Assembly: GCF_019492185.1 (NCBI RefSeq) | Contig: NZ_JAICCF010000001.1 | Location: 1,054,001 to 1,118,000 of the forward strand | Reading direction: 5' to 3' | DNA from: Chitinophaga rhizophila | GTDB taxonomy: Bacteria > Bacteroidota > Bacteroidia > Chitinophagales > Chitinophagaceae | Length of the DNA: 64,000 bases | In this document: piece after piece, positions 9,068 to 17,607 of the stretch | How the letters are laid out: each line of letters begins with the position of its first letter | Numbering within the stretch: the first letter of the stretch is position 1 | Notes under the pieces: model-generated | Databases searched by the model: none | The model's input: the letters and a program-made list of their open reading frames with translations, nothing else | What the model was told of the DNA's origin: nothing | Program-made: the position numbers and the translations under genes

Positions 9068-12000
9068 TTATTTGATGATATACCCTCCCGGCTTCAAAAC
9101 GTAGTCAATATGACATTGGAATGTCCAACAAGGATAACCAGGTGGATCGCATTCTGTCTTTTCATAATCGCGGATTAACCCGTATTTTATGACAGTCTGG
9201 TAGCCATTAGCGATTGAGTATTCATCTGGCACCGTTTCACAGGTGTTATTAATACCAACTACTAAATTCAGGTTTGTAACCTTCTTAGGTTTGGTCAACG
9301 CGGCATCGGAATAAAATTTAACCACTACATCCTCTGTTCGGTCAAGATCCACATCCTCATAGTAAATTTTAGCATATATCACTCCGCAGGTACCGTTTGT
9401 ATTCGCGTAATTTTGGCCGTTAACGATCACTGTTGCCATTGCCAAACTATCCGCTTTGTACTGGCTGATCCCGGAGGAATAGGTACCGGCTGCAACGGTG
9501 TAAACAACTGTGTCAGGAATAGCGGACCCACCAGTACAGTTCGTTTGAACGAATGATCTGGAAATCGCATTATTCTTATAGAGAATATTGCAATTCACCT
9601 TTTCACCTGCCAGACCGTAACAATTCATTTCCAGGATATTACCCTCCACATCTTTTTTAAGGCGTGGACGGCCCATATCATCGTACTCATTATATAGGAT
9701 CTTGTTGTTTAGCGAACTACTGGAAATTACATTACCAAAGAAGTCGAAATTGCTGGTAACCATTTGACCATCACTAGGATAAGCCCGCAACTCGTCGATT
9801 ACGAGGTTTGAAGCTGTCAGAGAAATTGTGGAAGTAGTCGCAGGCAGCTTGTTCCTGTAAAGATTCCAGGCTCTTTCAGTACCAATTTTTTCTGCCGCCA
9901 CCCCTGCGATCGTAATTCCTGCGCCCATTGTCCAGTATGTGACGGTATACTCCCTGCCAGCGGTCACGGTAGCTGAAATGGTACCGTTCAGTCGATATGC
10001 TCTGGTACCGGTCATGGCGTCGGAATAGTAATATTGACCGGCAGGCACCGTCCAGTTGCCATTATTTGATCCCTCGAAACTGGTATAAGCGACCTCCGAA
10101 TAGGCAGCATCATCTATGGTCGCTACTGGCTGTTGAATGGCATCATCCCAAATAATGGACTGGCGAATTCCCGTTTGGTTATTCACCGTCTGTAGAGGTA
10201 CCAGTTTACCATCATAACGCTCTATTGTGCTTAGTAAAGGCATTAGCGTTGAGTTGCGGACTAATAATGCCGGATTAAAGGCGCCAATGGTTGCCAATGG
10301 AACAGGGGAGTCAGATTGAAGTTCATATATATACTTTGGTTTAACCTTCGTTCCTGTTACATTTTCATAACCAACGATGGAAGCGGAAACCATTTGTTCA
10401 CTGGTGGGTGTTTTGATCCAGGTCTCTTCAGCCACTTTTACGATAGTCCCACTATCTCTTAATTGTTTAAGTGGGCCGGTTAACGTGTAGTTGTAAGGAT
10501 AGTACACCCTTGTTTCCCTGAACTTTTGCAAATCCTTGCTTTCCCTTTGCCGGGTATTTACCAGGTTATTAAGTGAGTCGTAGGTATAGCTGGTACTTTG
10601 GATCAATGTGTCCGTTCCGGAAATCAATTTTTGTATTGAGGAATCAAGCAGCGCGTGCCCTGTGATGGCGTAATACGTATCTTCCTCATACCCGGTACCG
10701 ATAAATGTGTTTTGGCTCGAATAGCTATGTACATCCGCCATCAGCTTCACCGATTTGAATGCAGTGTCTGTTAGCGGTGTTACATTAAAATCATATTTAT
10801 TTTCTGCTATTTCCTTTACCTGGTTATACAGGTCTATCTTAGTAATCTTTTTGGGTAGGCCCAGTTCCCAGGATGGATACATTTCTTCCGCAAAGGGGAA
10901 CTGCGGCGGTGAAGGGAAATAGTTCAGATCCTTGTAGGTACTAAATTCATGAACCACTTTACCATTACCAGGAACACTTTCCTCTACCCGGCTATAACCA
11001 ACAGAAGCGCCCCATATATAATCCATATTATTAAGCGGGTGAGACACTCTTACGAAGTAATCATATGGTGCAATTCTCTTATTGATCGTAAAAGTGTAAT
11101 CATACTTCGGAATGAAGAAGGCAAAACCGGAACTGGTACCGTTTTCCTGCACGTATTTGAAGTTCCTGATTTGTGGAGGTGCACCATTCAGGTTTTCCTG
11201 TGACACGATTTGTTTTACCCTGACGCCGCCCATAACCATATAGGTGCTGTCCTGAGAATCATTAAGCCAGCTGAGCGAACAGGCAGGAATTTCCGTTGTT
11301 CCGCAGCTATTGATCGGCACAATACTCAATGTATAGGTTCCACCGGGAAGATCAAACGTTTTCCCTAGTCCTAAGGCACCGCCATCCGTGGAAAAGGTGT
11401 CAATCGTTTGATTTGCTGAATTCTTAAGAGTGATCTTTGATGGACAGTGATTTTGCCGGGCGACCAGCACGTATAACTGGGAAGTGGACGCCGAATATTT
11501 AGTTACCGTGAAAGAGCCTGATGCACTTGTGGTGGAATTACCACCTATAGTGCTCGATGCTTTTGTCTGTGAGAAATAATATTTCCTGTCATTTGCTTCA
11601 TAAAAAATGGAATATTGAGAGCCGTTCGGGTATTTAATGCCAGTTAGCATACCGGAACGTGCATAGGTACTATCCGGGTCCCTGTTGGCGCCAGAGTAAC
11701 TGCCCATTGCCGGTATCAGACCAAAATTGAATTTATTATTAAAGTAGCCCCAATGATCCTGGGCAAAACTCCCGATCTTGGGTACCACAAGGCTGCTATA
11801 GCTAAATTCCGTCGGCAGGTAAGTCCGGAACTGCGTGTAAACAGTCATTTTATCTAACCTTAGCTTGGAAATCGCTGCGTTCGTACTGCCGTACGGATAC
11901 ACCGTTCCGATGTTGGAGAAGTAAGAGTAATCGAACTTATAGCCCATTCTCAACACAGAATCTCGTAGCTCAATATTCTTCAGCGCATATTCACCCTTTG

Positions 12001-12940
12001 CATCTGCACGCTCAGCGGTGTCGTAGTTGAAATTAAGTGTAACACCGTAAGGGTACTGGATTTTCTCAAGGTACTTTTCATCCACACGCACATACAAGCT
12101 GTCGTTATAATTCACAGTTGTTTGACCGGATGCTTCAAACCGGCTCGCGCCAGTTTTTATATATTTAGCATTAAGGACACTCTTATAGGCGAATCGAATG
12201 GTATCTTCTCCATAGGTAGATGTCGCGGAGGTCAGGTGCCAGGCCGACACAAATGGCAGCCAACTGTCGTAGGAAGAAAAATGCCGGGTTGTAACTTCTG
12301 TGTTCGAGAAAAGGTAGCGGCTACCATCTTCCAGGATTAAGGTAAATTCCGTAATGATCCCATTGGCGCCGGTGATATTGCCTAGTTTATACCGGACCTT
12401 TATATTCTGGCGGGGTATCATTACGATCTTACCGTTTTTGCCTATAACGAATGATCCGGACCTGCCACCGACGTTGAATTGGTAGATATCCTGTTCACTG
12501 TCAATCTCGTCTTTACCATATTTATCCCAGCTATAGCGGGTCGCATTACGTCCCGATGCGGGGCCAGGATCCACTTCCGGAGTATACATAAACCCTTTAC
12601 CTGGATAATCATCCGGTAAGCTGCGGATATTGCGGGTGATCATGCCACCGGCACTGATTTGCCAGCCTACGCCGACGCTAGTTGCCGGTTCATCAACCTT
12701 AATACCGCCACCGATATAGTTGAGCGAGACATCGGAAGCGATGCCACTTCTGGAATAGCTGTGGATCGGAAAATTGATCTCTGGAATGCCGGTGAAATGG
12801 TTTACAGGGATGTTCACCTGCTTGCCCGATGCGACCGAGGCGGAGCTGCCGGTCACATTATTGTTCATATTGGGAGCTTCCTGCGCCTGCAACCGGAACG
12901 TCACAAGTAGCAGTAAGACCAAAAAATATAGGTATTTCAT
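9068..12940 (-). CDS. Large SpvB/RHS-like secreted companion protein with DUF5977-like C-terminus
   Basis: A 1290-residue protein with a signal peptide (LVLLLLVTFRLQAQ). The N-terminal third carries the GWQISAGGMITRNIRSLPDD type segment seen in Bacteroidota proteins related to the SpvB/TcaC and RHS group. Scattered YD-type motifs follow (YTYDSLNNLV, YNEYDDMGRPRLKKD). Close to the C-terminus, TVAAGTYSSGISQYKADSLA followed by NTNGTC matches the DUF5977 pattern. It precedes the RHS toxin gene by 41 bases on the same strand and is probably co-transcribed. Such companions are common upstream of RHS toxins in this phylum; a role in assembly, shell formation or export is inferred, not shown. Confidence 0.82.
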   Translation of the reverse strand: MKYLYFLVLLLLVTFRLQAQEAPNMNNNVTGSSASVASGKQVNIPVNHFTGIPEINFPIHSYSRSGIASDVSLNYIGGGIKVDEPATSVGVGWQISAGGMITRNIRSLPDDYPGKGFMYTPEVDPGPASGRNATRYSWDKYGKDEIDSEQDIYQFNVGGRSGSFVIGKNGKIVMIPRQNIKVRYKLGNITGANGIITEFTLILEDGSRYLFSNTEVTTRHFSSYDSWLPFVSAWHLTSATSTYGEDTIRFAYKSVLNAKYIKTGASRFEASGQTTVNYNDSLYVRVDEKYLEKIQYPYGVTLNFNYDTAERADAKGEYALKNIELRDSVLRMGYKFDYSYFSNIGTVYPYGSTNAAISKLRLDKMTVYTQFRTYLPTEFSYSSLVVPKIGSFAQDHWGYFNNKFNFGLIPAMGSYSGANRDPDSTYARSGMLTGIKYPNGSQYSIFYEANDRKYYFSQTKASSTIGGNSTTSASGSFTVTKYSASTSQLYVLVARQNHCPSKITLKNSANQTIDTFSTDGGALGLGKTFDLPGGTYTLSIVPINSCGTTEIPACSLSWLNDSQDSTYMVMGGVRVKQIVSQENLNGAPPQIRNFKYVQENGTSSGFAFFIPKYDYTFTINKRIAPYDYFVRVSHPLNNMDYIWGASVGYSRVEESVPGNGKVVHEFSTYKDLNYFPSPPQFPFAEEMYPSWELGLPKKITKIDLYNQVKEIAENKYDFNVTPLTDTAFKSVKLMADVHSYSSQNTFIGTGYEEDTYYAITGHALLDSSIQKLISGTDTLIQSTSYTYDSLNNLVNTRQRESKDLQKFRETRVYYPYNYTLTGPLKQLRDSGTIVKVAEETWIKTPTSEQMVSASIVGYENVTGTKVKPKYIYELQSDSPVPLATIGAFNPALLVRNSTLMPLLSTIERYDGKLVPLQTVNNQTGIRQSIIWDDAIQQPVATIDDAAYSEVAYTSFEGSNNGNWTVPAGQYYYSDAMTGTRAYRLNGTISATVTAGREYTVTYWTMGAGITIAGVAAEKIGTERAWNLYRNKLPATTSTISLTASNLVIDELRAYPSDGQMVTSNFDFFGNVISSSSLNNKILYNEYDDMGRPRLKKDVEGNILEMNCYGLAGEKVNCNILYKNNAISRSFVQTNCTGGSAIPDTVVYTVAAGTYSSGISQYKADSLAMATVIVNGQNYANTNGTCGVIYAKIYYEDVDLDRTEDVVVKFYSDAALTKPKKVTNLNLVVGINNTCETVPDEYSIANGYQTVIKYGLIRDYEKTECDPPGYPCWTFQCHIDYVLKPGGYIIK

Positions 12941-12960
12941 GCTATTTCGTCTTTAAATGC

Positions 12961-13839
12961 TTATTCTGATTGTCTCTTACCTTTAATCACTTCCAGCTCT
13001 TTTCTCATTTCTATGAGATAGAGGGTTAACTCTTCCACCTTTTTAAGCAGGAGCTTATTCATTTCGCCTACATCCTGGCCGTCTGAAATGACTTCCGCTT
13101 CGCTGGGGATTTCCGGCAGGTGGCGATTTTTTTTGATAAATTGTTCTACAGAGTCCAGAGATGGTAGTATGTATTCATCGTTAAATACATAATCTGCCCA
13201 ACCAGCCTGCGTTACTTTGACTTTTTTAGCACCGATAGTACCATTAACTGCCAGTTTATAAGTGCCGAGAGTGGTAGTGCCAATACCTACATTGCCGTCA
13301 CTTTTCCAAATGCCGTTACCTGCAAACTGCACATCGCCTGGATATGAGTTTTTATAGGGAATAAGAGTCGCCGCCTGAGCGGTGGGTATTAATGTGGAGT
13401 CTACTACTGTCCAGCCAGTGAAATTTGCGGCGGCTTCCCCGGAAAGGCCTTTCGCAAAGACACGGACATGGAATCGCTGAAAATACTGCCTGTCATCAAT
13501 GAAAAGGACAATTTTGCCATTTTCACCCGCCACATAAACATCAGGGTTGTAGTTACCCGAAGTGCTGATATTCGTTTTGATAAACGCGTTGTTAAAATAA
13601 TAGTAATTCAAAGACAGCATCATGTTGGAGCCGGTGAAGTAGTTAAAACCTTCAATAATGATGGTTGGCATATGTGAGGAAGTGGTAAACGGCAGGTTTG
13701 TTTTGATCTTAACGCCGTTTACAGGGGTACCCTGGATGTTATAATCCAATACGTCATACATCTGTGCTTTGACCGTAGTGATGGATAAGAAAAGGAATGC
13801 TACGAGATAAAGGATCGATTTCATGAGGTTATTTTTCAA
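12961..13839 (-). CDS. Secreted tail-fibre-like protein with C-terminal coiled coil
   Basis: A 292-residue protein with an N-terminal signal peptide (LVAFLFLSITTVKAQ). The middle contains the repeat-type motif GNVGIGTTTLGTYKLAVNGT, typical of Bacteroidota fibre or adhesin proteins. A conserved WADYVFNDEYILPSLDSVEQ block and LPEIPSEAEV follow, then a heptad-rich tail (MNKLLLKKVEELTLYLIEMR) likely to trimerise. It sits 20 bases upstream of the SpvB/RHS-like gene. Phage tail-fibre chaperone-type tails look similar. The likely role is a surface-exposed fibre associated with the toxin apparatus. Confidence 0.75.
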   Translation of the reverse strand: MKNNLMKSILYLVAFLFLSITTVKAQMYDVLDYNIQGTPVNGVKIKTNLPFTTSSHMPTIIIEGFNYFTGSNMMLSLNYYYFNNAFIKTNISTSGNYNPDVYVAGENGKIVLFIDDRQYFQRFHVRVFAKGLSGEAAANFTGWTVVDSTLIPTAQAATLIPYKNSYPGDVQFAGNGIWKSDGNVGIGTTTLGTYKLAVNGTIGAKKVKVTQAGWADYVFNDEYILPSLDSVEQFIKKNRHLPEIPSEAEVISDGQDVGEMNKLLLKKVEELTLYLIEMRKELEVIKGKRQSE

Positions 13840-14049
13840 TTGTAAATGAATAATTAGATTGATTAAGGCAACAGTTATCTGCAGGTCGATTTAGACCTGG
13901 CTGTTATTGTCCCTCTTTATTTGATTTTTGATTGCAATAGCCAGTATCGCGGCTACGTTTAGGGGGTAAGGGTGGTTTGCATTACATCATAACATGATTT
14001 TTGATTAGCACTAGTTTTTAGGGAGATTGGAATATGGAGAAGACTATAT

Positions 14050-15543
14050 TTACTGTAAGGAATAACCAATGCGCACTTTAAGACCGCTAGTTTTAGGCAC
14101 CTGAAATGGAGCAAGGAAATCGTACAGGATGGCAATATTACCTTTTATGTTTCCACTGACCTTGTATTTTTTGGTAACACCCAGGAGCGCTGATGTCTGC
14201 CATCCGTGCCATCTGACATAATTGGAGTCAGTTTTTTCAGCACTAAGTCTGTTTAGTTCAGCACCACCGTTCAGGAAGAAGCTGTTTTTGATTCGCCAGT
14301 CAACAAAAGAGCGTATTCCTATGCCGGAATGTGAAAGCCGGATGTCCTTCCAGCCAGTGCCTAAGCCTAACTTATAAGCGATCCCAATGCCTGCTGACCC
14401 GTTTTCATGGTATCGGTAGGCAACCTGACCTGCTATATCGCTGGTAGTCGGGAAATAGTCAGTTTTCTTCTGGAACTGGATGTTACCTCCGAATTCGAGC
14501 CTTTGCCAGAGGCGCTTTGCTTTTAATGGGGAAGGTTTGAAGTCGGGCATTTCTGCTGCATTGTCTTCTCCCGAGCTACCTTCCCGTATCTGGTTCATCC
14601 GGTTACGCGCAGAACTCATTTGCTGGTTAACAGTCTGGCGGATATTGCCAATTCCAGGTGTTCTTTGTTGTATTAACTCACTTTCCGCTCTTTGCAGCTG
14701 ATCGTCAAGGGCACTGATACCGGTAGCGCCGGTTCCTAAACGCTGCTGGAGCATGGCTGCCACCATAGAGCGGGTTTGAAGGCCTTCCAGGCTCGCAATT
14801 GATCCGGAACCGGGTAAGGTATTCAGAAGCGACGCGATGCGGGAATTACGCCTTAGAAAGTCGTTATAGGCTGGTAGCTTCTTTAACAGCGCTATGGCTT
14901 TTGTTTCCAGCTGCTTTCTGTCACCTAACAGCGTTTTGTATTCCCTTAGCCGCGCACCATAGTAGTAGACCTCCTTACTGTACTTGCCTAGGTACTTACT
15001 GGCTCCGGTGTAGCCGGATAGCTTCTGTGCGAGCAATGCCTTTCGTTTTTTAATAAAATCCTTCACATCCTGAGCGTGTTTCATCTGGTCCTGCAAGCTG
15101 TTTACGCTTTTAATGGCCTTTTGGATATCTCCTGACTTGGCTAAGAGTTGCTTTTGGCCATTTAGGAACTGTAAGGTGCCGGAAAGGCTGTCCACGTAGG
15201 AAGACGATGATCCCAGGCGGTTCGTAAGAAATGATTTCGCTGAAGTAAAGGCGCTTGAATCAGCCAGGAAGGATAAATCTTCAGAAGATTTACCTGACAG
15301 CTTCTTTTTCATTTTCCTTTCTAGTCGGTATAGACGCGATAGTGCCTTTTCCGATTGCCTGGAATAGATCGATTCGAACTTCTTAGACTTCTTTTCGATC
15401 CGTGAAAGGTATTTAGATGGTAATTGACTACTCGTACTATCCCCACTAGAGGCATAGGAACATAACGACAAAGCCAACAGTACTAGAACTAGGGATAACA
15501 GTTTCATAGTAAGGGTGGTTGATGTTTTTCTTAGTTTTCTCAA
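14050..15543 (-). CDS. Envelope protein: coiled coil plus outer-membrane beta-barrel-like domain
   Basis: A 497-residue protein with a signal peptide (residues about 13-32; M13 is an alternative start). A long charged helical region (about 45-330), rich in K, S, L and Q, probably forms coiled coils. From about 345 to the end alternating hydrophobic strands predominate (RLEFGGNIQFQKKT, GIAYKLGLGTGW, SGNIKGNIAILYDF, GLKVRIGYSLQ), ending in an aromatic-containing strand as outer-membrane barrels do. It is the first gene of the minus-strand toxin locus, 210 bases before the fibre-like gene. I infer an outer-membrane anchor or export part for the RHS proteins. No named family is recognised. Confidence 0.7.
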   Translation of the reverse strand: MRKLRKTSTTLTMKLLSLVLVLLALSLCSYASSGDSTSSQLPSKYLSRIEKKSKKFESIYSRQSEKALSRLYRLERKMKKKLSGKSSEDLSFLADSSAFTSAKSFLTNRLGSSSSYVDSLSGTLQFLNGQKQLLAKSGDIQKAIKSVNSLQDQMKHAQDVKDFIKKRKALLAQKLSGYTGASKYLGKYSKEVYYYGARLREYKTLLGDRKQLETKAIALLKKLPAYNDFLRRNSRIASLLNTLPGSGSIASLEGLQTRSMVAAMLQQRLGTGATGISALDDQLQRAESELIQQRTPGIGNIRQTVNQQMSSARNRMNQIREGSSGEDNAAEMPDFKPSPLKAKRLWQRLEFGGNIQFQKKTDYFPTTSDIAGQVAYRYHENGSAGIGIAYKLGLGTGWKDIRLSHSGIGIRSFVDWRIKNSFFLNGGAELNRLSAEKTDSNYVRWHGWQTSALLGVTKKYKVSGNIKGNIAILYDFLAPFQVPKTSGLKVRIGYSLQ

Positions 15544-16130
15544 GAACGAAGTACGGTGAAAGATTCAATAAAATAGTTAATGCGGTGTTAAGGGAGATGT
15601 TATTTTTTGAAAGGGATTACATCGTTAAAAGTATAAATATTTTCTAACGATCATAAGTTGTTTGAATAGGTATTGATAGCTAATGAGATCAAGTAGGACA
15701 TAGTTATGGCGTGTGCCTGGCGGCACCGCGCTTTCTGTTGCAAGTCCTCTTACCTGCGGGCTTTCCACTGCAATCGCTCACGCGACAAAAGCTAATGTAA
15801 AAGTAAAATATACTTTACCTCCAAAATAAGGACTGTCTCTCCGATGTTGCCCAATATATCTAAAGCGTAATTTACAATCAAATACCGTGAAATAATTGCG
15901 CCACGCTACTGCAATCAAGCAATGCTGCAAACGACTTAGCTTTTTTCATCCCAAACGGTCTTGTCTATTGGCAAGACTGTTTAGGTTTATACAAAATATA
16001 ACATATGATGTTTTTGGCAGGTCTATATTGGGTAATTAAAAAGGAAATGTTTAGTAATGACAGATTCATATTGTTTACGGATCTTTATTTCATGTTATAT
16101 ACGGGTATGCAAACACTAAATAAGAGCACC
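15544..16130. other. Intergenic region upstream of the toxin locus
   Basis: No convincing gene is seen in these bases between the divergent toxin locus and peptide genes. It holds the GC-rich structured element at 15708-15784 and a hairpin at 15953-15982 (AAACGGTCTTG with CAAGACTGTTT). Promoters for both flanking units must lie here, but no clear Bacteroidota -7 box was found. Confidence 0.6.
15708..15784 (+). repeat. GC-rich structured intergenic element, copy A
   Basis: A GC-rich island in an AT-rich spacer, sharing an ordered set of blocks with 57631-57708: a GGC start, TGCC, CGGC or CGGGCC, GCGCTTTC, a short arm-like insert, then CAATCGCTCA and a final CGC or TGC. The order and spacing are kept although the sequence has drifted, which suggests a conserved structure or a spread repeat. 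It does not encode a tRNA that I can fold. Confidence 0.55.
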
Positions 16131-16164
16131 TGGGGAAATCCGAAAAACAATAGAAAAGAGTAGG
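16131..16164 (+). promoter_or_regulatory. Conserved leader of the first peptide gene
   Basis: The block TGGGGAAATCCGAAAA followed by AATAGAAAAGAGTAGG lies 48 bases before the first peptide start. An almost identical block lies at 17161-17193, before the third peptide. Outside these blocks the leaders differ, so this part is probably under selection as a promoter element, untranslated-leader structure or protein site. Confidence 0.5.
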
Positions 16165-16211
16165 CAAATGTTTAAATAGAACTTTAGTCTTTTAAAATAA
16201 AAACCGACATT

Positions 16212-16496
16212 ATGATAAAAGCCAAATTGATACTCTTAAGTATCCTAATTTTTACAGCTTTAGGAGCATTACTCGCTTTTAAAACAAACCGTGGCACAGG
16301 CAATTTATTTAAGCCAGGTACAAGCACAATTGTAATTAATGGAGTAATATATTATGTTAGCACGACTTGTTCACCTAACTACTTGCTAAATCCATCTGGA
16401 CTAACTGGATTATATTACAGATCGGCATTTGCATACCAAAATAGATGTGTTTTATATAATCCTACGACAACGGCAGCTGTAGAAGTTGCGCCATAA
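16212..16496 (+). CDS. Small secreted peptide, paralogue 1 (two cysteines)
   Basis: A 94-residue protein with a hydrophobic N-terminal signal segment (KLILLSILIFTALGALLAF) and a short exported part. It shares with two downstream genes FKPGTxTxxING, a YY-STxC or YYMTST segment, LYYRSA, and the PTTTAA-VAP end. Two cysteines could form a disulfide. It resembles small Bacteroidota exported proteins that databases list as families of unknown function; DUF6520 is a possibility I cannot confirm. It is AT-rich like its neighbours and preceded by a conserved leader at 16131-16164. Confidence 0.75.
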   Translation: MIKAKLILLSILIFTALGALLAFKTNRGTGNLFKPGTSTIVINGVIYYVSTTCSPNYLLNPSGLTGLYYRSAFAYQNRCVLYNPTTTAAVEVAP

Positions 16497-16537
16497 GAAA
16501 ACCGTGCCAAGAAAAGATTTATATAATAATATGAAAA

Positions 16538-16834
16538 ATGATTAAAGCGAAAACTTTAATATTCTTTATCGGAGCATTTAGTGTATGTTGTATTACCCTT
16601 GGTTATAAACTCACTAAACGTAGTGAATATTATTTCAAGCCTGGTACGACAACACTTATAAATGGTTCAATTTATTATTTAAGTACTACATGTATTCCTG
16701 ACTATTATGAGACAACTATTGGAACACCAAAACTATTTTACAGATCTAATACAATTATTTTTGGCAGGTGTGTGTTAATTTATCCAACAACAACTTTTGC
16801 TACAATGGGAGATACGGCAAGTAAGCGAAGATAA
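16538..16834 (+). CDS. Small secreted peptide, paralogue 2 (C-terminus diverged)
   Basis: A 98-residue paralogue of the preceding gene, 41 bases downstream and so probably in the same transcript. It has the same exported layout: a signal segment at about 5-25, FKPGTTTLINGSIYYLSTTC, LFYRSN and a second cysteine in GRCVLIYPTTT. It carries an extra cysteine pair in or near the signal segment (VCC). The conserved AAxxVAP end is replaced by a basic tail (GDTASKRR), so this copy may be decaying or specialised. No leader block precedes it. Function unknown. Confidence 0.7.
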   Translation: MIKAKTLIFFIGAFSVCCITLGYKLTKRSEYYFKPGTTTLINGSIYYLSTTCIPDYYETTIGTPKLFYRSNTIIFGRCVLIYPTTTFATMGDTASKRR

Positions 16835-17248
16835 TATCTTAAATTAATCAAACTGTATGTCCAAAGAATTAATGCCAACTCCTAATTCGTTCAAATTTAC
16901 ATACCATAACTTTGGTAAAACATAATCAATCTTAAAGTGCCGATAACACATTGTTTAACCTAAACATCCCCATACAAAAAAATGGGTATGTAAATCTTTG
17001 AACCACACTCAGTTTTCCAAATAGCAACATAAGTTTAGTTGACTTGACAAAACTATGTCGCTACAAGCCAAAGTATCATCAAATTTAGGAACGATAAGCC
17101 ACTGATCATAAATATATTATGATTTAAAGATCTTTATGCTGCGCAGATTTAAAGATCGAATGGGGAAGCCGAAAACCATTAGAAAAGAGTAGGTACACAT
17201 ACTTATCAAGCTAAGTTTAGCCTTTTGATTTACAAAGGCGTAAATCTT
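16835..17248. other. AT-rich spacer before peptide 3, with regulatory repeats
   Basis: No gene is seen. The spacer holds a 12-base direct repeat GATTTAAAGATC at 17121-17132 and 17146-17157, overlapping the palindrome AAAGATCTTT, and then the leader block at 17161-17193. These could be activator or sigma-factor sites. The rest shows nothing I can interpret. Confidence 0.5.
17161..17193 (+). promoter_or_regulatory. Conserved leader of the third peptide gene
   Basis: TGGGGAAGCCGAAAACCATT followed by AGAAAAGAGTAGG is nearly the same as 16131-16164. It sits 56 bases before the ATG at 17249 and is preceded by a pair of GATTTAAAGATC repeats. Shared position and sequence suggest co-regulation of peptide 3 with the peptide 1-2 unit. 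Confidence 0.5.
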
Positions 17249-17530
17249 ATGAAAAAAGCAAAACTGATCCTGTCAGGTATAGCTTTATTCGCCATCGTTG
17301 GCGGAGCCTTCGCATTCAAAGCTAACAGAGGTGCAGGCAATCTGTTCAAGCCAGGTGCTACCACTGTAATTAATGGATCTACTTACTACATGACAAGTAC
17401 TTTAGGTGCTAATTTCTCTGAAAGTACTTCAGGTCCAGCAACATTGTACTATCGTACCGCGACAATTCTCGGCGGCACTTACGTACTTTCCATTCCAACT
17501 ACAACTGCAGCAATAACTGTTGCACCGTAA
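17249..17530 (+). CDS. Small secreted peptide, paralogue 3 (no cysteines)
   Basis: A 93-residue paralogue of the two upstream peptides, starting at ATG 17249 (an earlier in-frame TTG at 17225 is unlikely because the paralogues begin MIKAK/MKKAK). It has a signal segment (ILSGIALFAIVGGAFAF), GNLFKPGATTVINGSTYYM, LYYRTAT and PTTTAAITVAP. Both cysteines of paralogue 1 are replaced, so a disulfide is not needed for the shared fold. Codon use is less AT-biased than in copies 1 and 2. It is followed by a strong terminator at 17546-17578. Function unknown. Confidence 0.75.
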   Translation: MKKAKLILSGIALFAIVGGAFAFKANRGAGNLFKPGATTVINGSTYYMTSTLGANFSESTSGPATLYYRTATILGGTYVLSIPTTTAAITVAP

Positions 17531-17545
17531 ATTGATATGGAACGT

Positions 17546-17578
17546 AAAAAAAGCAGGTGTAGATGCACCTGCTTTTTT
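17546..17578. terminator. Bidirectional rho-independent terminator
   Basis: GCAGGTG pairs with CACCTGC around a 6-base loop, flanked by seven A on the left and six T on the right. It therefore works on both strands, ending the peptide 3 transcript and that of the convergent S9 peptidase gene. Confidence 0.88.
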
Positions 17579-17607
17579 GTATAAATAATTTTGGGATATA
17601 AAGTTAA

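Noticed and set aside
16907..16914. TAACTTTG, a match to the Bacteroidota -7 promoter box
   Set aside because: It is over 300 bases before the next start and has no clear -33 element, so chance in an AT-rich spacer is likely.
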